A DNA stretch of 64,000 nucleotides, from NCBI RefSeq assembly GCF_000063445.1, contig NC_009464.1:1-64000 (forward strand), given 5' to 3'. Every line of letters begins with the position of its first letter. Within the stretch, counting starts at the first letter, position 1. Position numbers and translations under genes: made by a program. Below the pieces are notes generated by a model. That model did no database searches and was not told the origin of the DNA. It was given only the letters and a program-made list of their open reading frames with translations. Of the stretch, positions 54,875-62,794 are shown one piece after another. This DNA is from Methanocella arvoryzae MRE50 (GTDB taxonomy: Archaea > Halobacteriota > Methanocellia > Methanocellales > Methanocellaceae).

Positions 54875-55173
54875 ACTATCACCAGCTGTTAGATCAACTT
54901 CTCCTGATCCCCTGCCTCAACCCCCCGAGGATTATTTTGTCCTCATTGCCAGTTCCGGGGCAAATTTGCCCTAATTTTATTTAATAAGTAGTAGTACTTA
55001 AATCTATTCTTGATAAAACGGTGAATTTATGGTCCTCTGGCATTTAATCGGCTGGATATCGACCGGTTACCGTTATGCAGGAGGGCTGCCGATAAAATTG
55101 TTCTCGAAAAACTTTAAATAATCAGAAAGGCATAAAGCGGCACGAACAAGTGCCCTTCGGCAAATCTCAGAAC
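54875..55173. other. Intergenic region before tRNA-Gln
   Basis: About 300 bp without a gene. It contains AT-rich TATA-like stretches (aataagtagtagtacttaaat near 54988-55003 and actttaaata at 55109-55118). The latter, 57 bp before the tRNA, is a plausible promoter for tRNA-Gln. Confidence 0.35.
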
Positions 55174-55246
55174 AGTCCCATGGGGTAGAGGTCAATCCTG
55201 CTGGACTTTGGATCCGGCGACACCGGTTCGAATCCGGTTGGGACTA
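55174..55246 (+). tRNA. tRNA-Gln (TTG)
   Basis: Acceptor stem AGTCCCA/TGGGACT, D-arm with GGGTAGAGG, anticodon stem CTGGA/TCCGG with loop CTTTGGA (anticodon TTG), T-arm ACCGG-TTCGAAT-CCGGT and discriminator A. It reads CAA and CAG. An isoprenoid-synthase-like gene starts 15 bp downstream. Confidence 0.94.
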
Positions 55247-55261
55247 TCAGTTTTAAAAATC

Positions 55262-56323
55262 ATGGTTTTGTCTCTGATGCAAGGCTCGAGTCTCGAACCC
55301 GTCTCAACCTTAAATGAATCTCCCTCCGGAGTCAAATCAGCAGTCGCTGCCATCGGCAAGCATCAGGACAGTGTCCCGGTCCCGGAAAAGCCCGTCAAAT
55401 TATCCTTGTATCTCCGTACCGCCTTAGACATGGCCGGCTATGTGGTAGAACTCCCTCTCAGATGGAAAACCATGGACCTCAAGCCCTACCTGCCTATTTA
55501 CACGAAGATCGGCTACGGAATTATGCTGAATGCCATTACCGACCTGTGGCTTTTGACATCCGGCGTCGACCGGAAAAAGTTTGACCCCGGCTCTATAGTC
55601 GTCGTAAAGCATTTCATCGGCTACATGAACACGATGGACGATTACCTCGACGCGCCCGAAAACAAGCACAAGCAGCGCCCTTCTTTACGTTTTACAAAAG
55701 GTGACGAATTGTGGGAGCGGAGAAAAGAGATGTTCGGGTCTATCGAGCACTACGACGTTCCCAGACAAAAGAAAATTAAGCGTGCGATCTGCGCATCTGC
55801 CGACAGGCTATTGTCTGCTTTTGTCCGCTTCAGAAGCCTTAATGCTATCGGCTTCGACGACGCGCTCCATATCCGGGAGGAGACTGCCGGGGAGCTGTGC
55901 AGGGTGACGGCCGAGCTGTTCAACGTGATCCACGACGTCCCTTCGGACCGGGCAAGAGCTGTCGAAACCGCTTTCTGGAACGTCGGCATGGTCCTGCAGG
56001 TGCACGATGACGTCGGGGACATCTGTAAGGATGATCGAGAAGGGTTTGGCGAGAACATGGTGTTGCAGCTTCTCAACCAGCGGCCAGAGGAGAAAGCCCG
56101 GCTGATGGGGGCTATAGCACATAAGAAAAATTGTCCGTTTAGTAAGATAGAGCGTTATGCACCAGAGACTGCGAGGGCGGCCAGAGAGCTACAGGACCGC
56201 TACATGGCAGCAATTCCCGATACAGGCGGGTTCGAAAGGATCAGGTGCTTACTTGACCTTACCGTATCTATGCGCGGGAGATCTGCCGCACTGCGCTCGA
56301 TAATAGATAAAATGGAGCTGTAG
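55262..56323 (+). CDS. Isoprenoid-synthase-like protein with two Asp-rich motifs
   Basis: 353 residues from ATG 55262; an open frame begins earlier but overlaps the tRNA, so 55262 or ATG 55277 is used. Two Asp-rich motifs, DDYLD (126-130) and DDVGD (249-253, context VLQVHDDVGDICKDD), are spaced as in trans-prenyl diphosphate and terpene synthases, where they hold magnesium-diphosphate. The protein is all-helical. The surrounding residues do not match standard GGPP synthases, so the substrate and even the activity are uncertain. It is 15 bp behind tRNA-Gln, probably in the same transcript. Confidence 0.6.
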   Translation: MVLSLMQGSSLEPVSTLNESPSGVKSAVAAIGKHQDSVPVPEKPVKLSLYLRTALDMAGYVVELPLRWKTMDLKPYLPIYTKIGYGIMLNAITDLWLLTSGVDRKKFDPGSIVVVKHFIGYMNTMDDYLDAPENKHKQRPSLRFTKGDELWERRKEMFGSIEHYDVPRQKKIKRAICASADRLLSAFVRFRSLNAIGFDDALHIREETAGELCRVTAELFNVIHDVPSDRARAVETAFWNVGMVLQVHDDVGDICKDDREGFGENMVLQLLNQRPEEKARLMGAIAHKKNCPFSKIERYAPETARAARELQDRYMAAIPDTGGFERIRCLLDLTVSMRGRSAALRSIIDKMEL

Positions 56324-56505
56324 CGCGAGTGGATACAACAATATATAATTCCGCTTTATATTCGAGTACGCACGTTCAATTCGCCGTCTTCGTGGATCTT
56401 TTTTATGTCCGCTTATGACAAGAGTGACCCTGCAATATTAGAAAAAACGGGAATGCCAGGGGTGTGTGAGCCTCCAGAGCTTCTGGCATCCGGAATGGTG
56501 GCAAT

Positions 56506-56685
56506 ATGGTATCAGTAAAAGATGTATCCAGAGCGATGAGGGGGATGTGTTTTCCCGCAGATAAGAAAACGTGCGTCGAGTGGGCAAAAGCACACAATGC
56601 AACCGCAGAAGTAGTACAGGCGCTGGAGCATATGCCGGCAAACCGGTTCAGAAATATGTCTGAAATCTGGTATATGATCGGTTAG
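56506..56685 (+). CDS. Small DUF2795 family protein
   Basis: 59-residue protein, MVSVKDVSRAMRGMCFPADK and onward, with the DUF2795 features: an N-terminal helix, FPADK, and the closing MPANRFRNMSEIWYMIG. It is not usually spotted because of its length. ATG 56506 is in a purine-rich context (ggcaat). The fold is small and helical; function unknown. The remaining 56324-56505 and 56686-56926 hold no other clear gene, only TATA-like stretches near 56817-56842 for the next gene. Confidence 0.65.
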   Translation: MVSVKDVSRAMRGMCFPADKKTCVEWAKAHNATAEVVQALEHMPANRFRNMSEIWYMIG

Positions 56686-56926
56686 GTAAGCGACCATCCT
56701 CCAGTACTTTTTTTGAATAACCTACTCCTGATTCCGGTTTTATCTCGTGCGGTTCGAGGCCCTATTGTATCTAGCGATCGTATGTACAAGTGCTCAGTCC
56801 TTTACCTGCTGTAAATATGTATTTGTCCCTGTTTATAAGTGCTGAACTCAGAATCAGGCCGTATTTGCTGCTTTTTACGTCTGTTAATTTGAATATTCGG
56901 CTCATCGAAAAGGCTAGGGGATTGAA

Positions 56927-58138
56927 ATGCCGATTAAGACCGTGAATGATATCGATGTCACCTCAAAAAGAGTCCTCCTGAGAGTGGACTTTAACGTGCC
57001 GATGGAGAAGAGCGGAGGGGGTATCAGGGACGATACTCGTATCCGGGTTTGCCTGCCGACGATCAGGTACCTGCTTGATCATCATGCAAAAGTCATTATC
57101 TGCTCTCATTTAGGACGGCCAAAGGGTAAGATCGACGAAACATTAAGGATGACACCAGTGGCCAGGCGATTATCTGAGCTACTGGGTCAGCCTGTCAAGT
57201 CCTTGAAAGAGTGCGTCGGCCCCGAAGTCGAGAAAGTAGTTTCCTCCATGAATGATGGAGACGTAGTGCTCCTGGAAAATTTGCGGTTCTACCCGGGGGA
57301 GGAGAAGAATGATCCCGAGTTCGCAAAAGGCCTGGCAAGGCTGGCCGATGTTTTCGTCAACGACGCGTTCGGAGCGAGCCACAGGGCTCACGCCTCAGTC
57401 GTGGGTGTCACAAACTATCTCCCGTCGGTCGCCGGTTTCCTCATGGAAAAGGAAGTGACTTCCCTCGGCGGCCTGCTCGAGAAGCCTGAAAGGCCCTTTG
57501 CCGCCGTGATCGGCGGAGCAAAAGTCAGCGATAAGCTGGACGTACTGGATAATATTGTTCCAGACGTTGATGTGCTGATCATCGGCGGAGGCATGACTGC
57601 CACCTTCCTGAAGAGCCGGGGCAACCGGGTCGGCAAGTCACTGGTAGAGGACGACAAGATACAATACGTAAGAGATCTGTCCGAACAGGCGAAGTCCCAC
57701 GACGTCAGGCTACTATTGCCGACAGATGTGGTCGTTTCGCCCAGCCTGGACGGCACCTCCGAGTCCAGGACTGTATCAGTCAGTGACATACCTGACGGCT
57801 GGTTCATCGGGGATATCGGCCCGCAGACTATCGCAGAGTACACCGGTGCGTTAAGTGGCTGTAAAACGGTCTTCTGGAATGGGCCAATGGGCGTATTCGA
57901 AGTAGAGCAGTTTGCTACGGGGACCAGAGAAATTGCCAGCACGATCGCAAGGCTCGACGCAGTCAAAGTAGTCGGCGGGGGCTCTACTGTCGAGGCCGTG
58001 ACCCGGCTGGGCGTGGCAGATCAGATGACACATGTCTCCACCGGCGGCGGAGCCACTCTCGAGTTCATCTCGGGCAAGCAGTTGCCGGGCGTCAAAGCGC
58101 TGGAGGAAAACCGGCTGGAAGTACCTGCTGTCAGATAA
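56927..58138 (+). CDS. pgk: Phosphoglycerate kinase
   Basis: 403 residues. The N-terminal substrate-binding block RVDFNVPMEKSGG (about 19-31) and HLGRPKG, the hinge region, and the C-terminal nucleotide site (GGAKVSDKLDVL, GGGSTVEAVT) are all present. It converts 1,3-bisphosphoglycerate and ADP to 3-phosphoglycerate and ATP, or the reverse for gluconeogenesis. AGGGGATTGAA precedes the ATG. It stands alone. Confidence 0.96.
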   Translation: MPIKTVNDIDVTSKRVLLRVDFNVPMEKSGGGIRDDTRIRVCLPTIRYLLDHHAKVIICSHLGRPKGKIDETLRMTPVARRLSELLGQPVKSLKECVGPEVEKVVSSMNDGDVVLLENLRFYPGEEKNDPEFAKGLARLADVFVNDAFGASHRAHASVVGVTNYLPSVAGFLMEKEVTSLGGLLEKPERPFAAVIGGAKVSDKLDVLDNIVPDVDVLIIGGGMTATFLKSRGNRVGKSLVEDDKIQYVRDLSEQAKSHDVRLLLPTDVVVSPSLDGTSESRTVSVSDIPDGWFIGDIGPQTIAEYTGALSGCKTVFWNGPMGVFEVEQFATGTREIASTIARLDAVKVVGGGSTVEAVTRLGVADQMTHVSTGGGATLEFISGKQLPGVKALEENRLEVPAVR

Positions 58139-58299
58139 ATAGATCACCAGGCCATCTGCCTGCCTACCTGCATGCCGGGCAGCAACCGCGGATCCGGCCC
58201 TGTCATCTTTTCTTTATGTGATCCTGTTAATCGATTACCTCAATATCGCCCGCTATACATCACTAGTTTTAAGTATCATCATGTTCATCATAGTACCCG

Positions 58300-59499
58300 A
58301 TGAGCGGTAACTCCTCAGCGGTGTTGAACATTTCTTATATGGCCGGCATCGAGCAGCAGCTCATGGTGGCTACGGGGTTCAGCAAACTATATACAGATAT
58401 ACTGCTGGCGGTTATACTGCTACTCGCTTCAGTCTTGCTGGCAAAAGCGGTCAATTATTTCATAAAGAGCATAGCGCCTTATATAGTCTCGAAGACTGAG
58501 ACGACGCTGGATGACGAGATCATCGAGGCCGTTAATGGTCCTCTGCAATATTTCATCATCGTAATGGGCATCTATGTCTCACTTCTCACCATCGAATCCC
58601 TCTCAGGGGTGTTTAATTTCTGGATCGACAGGCTGTTGCTCGTGGCCGTAATCTTCATAGCAGCCTATCTGTTAGCCAACCTCGTCAACGCGCTGCTCAA
58701 CTGGTACCGTAATGACATCGCCCCGAAAACTGACTCTGACTTCGATGACTCTTTCATACCGTTCCTGCAAAAAGTCGCGTGGGCTGTCATTTCCATCATC
58801 TCCCTGCTCGTGGCGCTGGAGCAGCTGCACATCATCGAAATAACTCCTCTGATCACCGGGCTGGGAATCGTCGGAGTAGCTGTAGCTCTTGCCGCCAAAG
58901 AGCTTTTATCCAACTTTTTCGGCTCAGTAGCCATCCTCAGCGACAGGCCTTACAAAGTAGGCGACCGGGTGAACATCCAGGGCACAGACTCGGGCGACGT
59001 CATCGAGATAGGCCTACGGAGCACTAAAATACGCACAGTCGATAACCGGTTTATCATCGTGCCTAACACCAAAATCGCCAACTCCAGAGTAATGAACTAT
59101 TCACAGCCGGACACCCATTCTGTCTTCGAGATAAAAGTAGGCGTATCCTACGATGCCGACATCGGCAAGGCGGCGAAAATCATGAAAGAGATCGCCCTTG
59201 CAACTGATGGTGTACTGGGGGATCCTGCACCCACCGTACACGTGACCGAGCTGGGTGACTCCGCGGTAAAGCTGTTGATGCTGGTGCCTGTCGAAAACTT
59301 CCGAAAAAGCTGGGAAATCCCTGACAGGATCTACCGCCAGATACTCAAGCAGTTCGAAGCCGAGGGCATAGAGATCCCCTACCCGATACAGACAGTACTG
59401 GTCAAAAAAGTCCAGCCGGACCGCAGCGTACAACCGCAGACTGTCAGCCCCATCCAACAAAATGCTGATATTGCAATAATCAATAAAGGTGAAAATTAA
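58300..59499 (+). CDS. MscS-family mechanosensitive channel
   Basis: 399 residues. Three to four transmembrane helices occupy about residues 30-210 (the pore-lining helix being VGVAVALAAKELLSNFFGS), then the beta domain with IRTVDNRFIIVPNTKIANSRVMNYS and the C-terminal alpha/beta domain. It opens under membrane stretch to release solutes. A Gln/Asn-rich tail follows the family domain. ATG 58300 is chosen as the first in frame. Confidence 0.92.
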   Translation: MSGNSSAVLNISYMAGIEQQLMVATGFSKLYTDILLAVILLLASVLLAKAVNYFIKSIAPYIVSKTETTLDDEIIEAVNGPLQYFIIVMGIYVSLLTIESLSGVFNFWIDRLLLVAVIFIAAYLLANLVNALLNWYRNDIAPKTDSDFDDSFIPFLQKVAWAVISIISLLVALEQLHIIEITPLITGLGIVGVAVALAAKELLSNFFGSVAILSDRPYKVGDRVNIQGTDSGDVIEIGLRSTKIRTVDNRFIIVPNTKIANSRVMNYSQPDTHSVFEIKVGVSYDADIGKAAKIMKEIALATDGVLGDPAPTVHVTELGDSAVKLLMLVPVENFRKSWEIPDRIYRQILKQFEAEGIEIPYPIQTVLVKKVQPDRSVQPQTVSPIQQNADIAIINKGEN

Positions 59500-59512
59500 C
59501 TGCTTATTACCT

Positions 59513-60106
59513 TTATTCAAGAGCAGCTTTCCTGATAACCTTAAAATCGGACTCTAGAGCATCCTTGAGCTTTCTGTTATAGATGATGGCGGCAGGGTGG
59601 TAGGTGATCACCACAGTCCTGTCTTCGTGCTTGAAAGGCTTGCCGTGCTCTTCCCCCATGACAACTTTGCGGCCGAGGTACGATTCGGCTGCTGTCTTGC
59701 CGAGCAGGACGACGACTTTTGGGGATATGACTTCGAGCTGCTTTTTCAGGTAGACGCTGCAGGCTTCTATCTCGTCTTTCTTCGGGACCCTGTTTTCCGG
59801 CGGCCGACACTTTACTACGTTGGCTATGTATACGTCATCTCTGCGGATGCCGGCGCTTTCCAGTACCAGGTTGAGCACCTTGCCAGCCGCACCGACGAAA
59901 GGCTTGCCCTGCTTATCCTCGTTCCTCCCGGGGGCTTCGCCGATCAGCATGATCCTGGCATCGAGGGGCCCTGATCCGATGACTACGTTGGTCCTCGAAA
60001 GTGATAGATCACATCTTGGACATTTGAGCACATCGTCTATCCTGCACAGGATCTCCGTCATCCGGTCCATCTCTTCTCCAATCTCCTGTCTTTTGCTTTC
60101 CCGCAA
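59513..60106 (-). CDS. udg: Uracil-DNA glycosylase, family 4
   Basis: 197 residues. Iron-sulfur cysteines C29, C32, C100 and C116, motif A GEAPGRNED (56-64), and the later HPAAI block (HPAAIIYN) mark family 4 UDG, which removes uracil from DNA in base excision repair. The first 20 residues are a short N-terminal extension before CRIDDVLKCP. It converges on the MscS gene with 13 bp between stops and lies 15 bp downstream of the DUF2070 gene in transcription. Confidence 0.93.
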   Translation of the reverse strand: MRESKRQEIGEEMDRMTEILCRIDDVLKCPRCDLSLSRTNVVIGSGPLDARIMLIGEAPGRNEDKQGKPFVGAAGKVLNLVLESAGIRRDDVYIANVVKCRPPENRVPKKDEIEACSVYLKKQLEVISPKVVVLLGKTAAESYLGRKVVMGEEHGKPFKHEDRTVVITYHPAAIIYNRKLKDALESDFKVIRKAALE

Positions 60107-60120
60107 TAAATATTGAGGCT

Positions 60121-61908
60121 CTAAAACTTGACGAAGGTGAGGATCAGAACGGTCAGCGAGAGCGCGGCCACGATGACTGCAGCCGCAAAGGCGCCTGCCA
60201 TGGCGACCATGGCGTTAGCCGTGCTGGCGAGCTTGGCGATCTTGTGCGAGCCGAATACACGGATATCCTCCGCTATCTCGATCTCCATGCCCACGCTGAC
60301 TGGCTCGAGGTCTGAGATAGCTTTGTCTACAAGTTCGGCGATCTTTGCTATCAGCACGTCGCAGTCAAGGTTCTGGCCTACATAGTTGACTCCCGAGAGA
60401 GTGTTGACGACGTGAGTATCCGTAGTCATGACCTCAGCCTCGTCCACCGGCAATTTTTCTATGATCTTTTCCCGCAGCCCGGTGATCATGTTGTTGCCGT
60501 CTATGACGATGTAGGCGGTCCGCTGGCCCTGGGTTTCGACGATCGCCACACAGATGCCCAGGTCTCCCATGCCCTCCAGCCTCGTGCATATGGGCGGCGA
60601 ACTGGCCACTCCCACCCGGAGCTTATCGACATTAGACGATAACAGGTGTTTAGAAGTATTGGCTGCTGCCCGGATGATGTTGTACGAGTCCCGGGTTCCG
60701 GGCTCGATAGGGGTTGCCAGGGGCTCCATACAGTTGTGAGCGTCGATGATGGTCGCATACCTCGACCCGGCTACTCTGGCTTCTGCCATCGCGGTGAAGC
60801 CTACCGAGAACTCTATATCATCCGTAGTCATAGGCGCCCGGGTCGATACCAGGAAGACCGAGTCCCCGAACCGCTGGCCGAGGACATTGCAGTCGCCTAC
60901 GCTCTTCCTGATCGACTTCGTGGCAGTCTCGGTGTATGTGATCCGGGCGAGCGCCTTTTTGGCAGCATCTATGACCTTTACCGATTCTTCTGTCGTAACG
61001 GGATTAAAGTCGTGGGATGCCGTTCCGTGCGGTACCAGCACAACATTTCCCGGGAAAGCGGCCGCGATAACCGCAGGCAGGTTGCCTCCGCCTATTTCAC
61101 CCATGGGGCCCGGGTGGACGTATGGCGTAATGATAATGGCCTTGTTCGTGCCGTCGGCACGCTTAAAGGCTACTACACTGACGGGAGCGTCGATGGACTC
61201 GCCGATCTTCTCGAAGAAATCCTCCATGTCCTGGGAGCCTTCGGTGATGTGGGCGATGAAATCCTGGACAAAGTCGAAGCTGCTGACACCGAACGATTTG
61301 ACCATGGGATAGTCTACGTACTTGACGAAGACGACTGCAGCGGATACGAAAATGACGCTCGAAACCATCAGGTCGAAGGCGACCTCAAAATCCTTGACAT
61401 AGTATACCAGCAGAACCCCGCCGAGCAGCGTCTGGATAGAGGCCGGTATCAGCACTTTTGGCAGGCTGTTGATGGAGATTCCCAGCAGGATCAGTATCCG
61501 CAGTGCGAAGATCAGCGACATGCTTAGCGCTAAGCCAGTGTAATTATAGGGCGTGCTCGTGACGTAAGAGTACAGGCCCATGATCAGGCTGGCGACGCAT
61601 ACGACGACCAGGGAAATCAGGGCAATCAACATGGACCGGTTATAGGTCATGTTTCTGCCGAAGACCTCCGATATAGGCTTGGTCACGATAGCCGCAAGTA
61701 CTGCCGGTACGCCGAGGAGCACGATACCCTGGAAAACGTCAGCCTTCCAGGAGCCCGGGAACGATACTGCTCCGACAATTACTGCCAGGAGGACTATTGC
61801 GGCAAACGATAGTTTCCAGTCCGGGGCCTCGAAGATATAGTCAGCATAGCTTGCCAGCTGCTCTTCCATTCCTTTCCGGCGTTTTTTCTTTCGCCTGAGC
61901 CGCGTCAC
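60121..61908 (-). CDS. DUF2070 membrane protein
   Basis: 595 residues of the archaeal DUF2070 family. An N-terminal KKKRRK basic stretch precedes about six transmembrane helices (about 35-215), then a long soluble domain with PYVHPGPMGEIGGGNLPAVIA and HGTASHDFNPVT, and a C-terminal hydrophobic helix (about 570-592). It is thought to be a membrane enzyme or transporter; function unknown. Its stop is 15 bp from the UDG start. Confidence 0.85.
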   Translation of the reverse strand: MTRLRRKKKRRKGMEEQLASYADYIFEAPDWKLSFAAIVLLAVIVGAVSFPGSWKADVFQGIVLLGVPAVLAAIVTKPISEVFGRNMTYNRSMLIALISLVVVCVASLIMGLYSYVTSTPYNYTGLALSMSLIFALRILILLGISINSLPKVLIPASIQTLLGGVLLVYYVKDFEVAFDLMVSSVIFVSAAVVFVKYVDYPMVKSFGVSSFDFVQDFIAHITEGSQDMEDFFEKIGESIDAPVSVVAFKRADGTNKAIIITPYVHPGPMGEIGGGNLPAVIAAAFPGNVVLVPHGTASHDFNPVTTEESVKVIDAAKKALARITYTETATKSIRKSVGDCNVLGQRFGDSVFLVSTRAPMTTDDIEFSVGFTAMAEARVAGSRYATIIDAHNCMEPLATPIEPGTRDSYNIIRAAANTSKHLLSSNVDKLRVGVASSPPICTRLEGMGDLGICVAIVETQGQRTAYIVIDGNNMITGLREKIIEKLPVDEAEVMTTDTHVVNTLSGVNYVGQNLDCDVLIAKIAELVDKAISDLEPVSVGMEIEIAEDIRVFGSHKIAKLASTANAMVAMAGAFAAAVIVAALSLTVLILTFVKF

Positions 61909-61995
61909 GCGCTGGGCGATGGCAGAACGTGAAAAGTATCCGTTGGCCGTACCAGACTCGCTCCTGCTTAGTTCACTCTATTCTATTATTCTGTT

Positions 61996-62340
61996 CTACT
62001 CTGCTTCGGTGATGTCTACCACCTTCAGGGGCACGTCTCTGAGCGCTTTGCCAATACCCTTACGGGCGATGCGCTCTGCGTGCTCCTTTGACTCAGCGTT
62101 GAACACTTTCATCTCAAGGAGGAGCCCTACTATGCCTGTGCCGGCAACTACGAACACGCTGTCGAAAGGCTCTCCACAAAAGGGGCAGAACGTGCCGCCG
62201 ACCTCCACTTCTACAAAGTCCATCTTAGCTGCGTTAAGCCTCTTTCCAGCCTCTGAAATAGCTACGCTCATCGCGTCGTCGACGGATTTGGCGTCCTTCA
62301 CAATCCAGGCCGCCTCAAGGACTACTTTATAATTTGGCAT
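61996..62340 (-). CDS. UPF0212 protein (DUF555)
   Basis: 114 residues. The conserved N-terminus [17 protein letters not shown], the CPFCG zinc-like pair (C52, C55), and [22 protein letters not shown] identify the archaeal UPF0212 family. Soluble and of unknown function. It is upstream of the DUF2070 gene in transcription, separated by about 85 bp. Confidence 0.93.
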   Translation of the reverse strand: MPNYKVVLEAAWIVKDAKSVDDAMSVAISEAGKRLNAAKMDFVEVEVGGTFCPFCGEPFDSVFVVAGTGIVGLLLEMKVFNAESKEHAERIARKGIGKALRDVPLKVVDITEAE

Positions 62341-62511
62341 CTTTATACCTCACTATTACTTTCCAACCAGTCTCGCACCAAAAATACGGGCGCCTCTGTG
62401 ATCCTATTCATTGGATATGAGTTGTACGCTCTACGATGATTTAATACATCGCATACTGACTTTGATCGGGGATATAGAAACATGGTCAGGGTATTTAATT
62501 TTTCCGGGACT

Positions 62512-62793
62512 CTACGCTGCGAACAGCTCTCTGTTTGTCACTGCGAATACCCCCAGGCGCACACCCGCGTCCAGCCACGCGTGACCATAGCTGAAACAGA
62601 CGAGAGCGTTGACCGGGTCGTTCTCCTTTATGAAGTTGCTGCCGTCGTCGTAATAGCACCTGGCCATGTTCAGGTAGTCGTCGGCTACCCTGTTCATGTG
62701 CGTGCCTTCCGGGGTGGTCTTTTTCACGTCGTCGAGAGCTGCCCGGAGCAGTTTCTGGTATCTTCCGACTTTTTCCGTAAGATCCGCAGCCAT
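62512..62793 (-). CDS. DUF357 family protein
   Basis: 93 residues, helical hairpins typical of archaeal DUF357 (YQKLLRAALDDVKK and ALVCFSYGHAWLDAGVRLGVF). Its start lies 1-2 nt after the HerA-like gene stop on the minus strand, so the two are co-transcribed. A HEPN- or TPR-like role is speculative. Confidence 0.85.
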   Translation of the reverse strand: MAADLTEKVGRYQKLLRAALDDVKKTTPEGTHMNRVADDYLNMARCYYDDGSNFIKENDPVNALVCFSYGHAWLDAGVRLGVFAVTNRELFAA

Positions 62794-62794
62794 C

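Noticed and set aside
55208-55261. Longer start for the prenyl-synthase-like gene
   Set aside because: This part of the frame overlaps the 3' half of tRNA-Gln.
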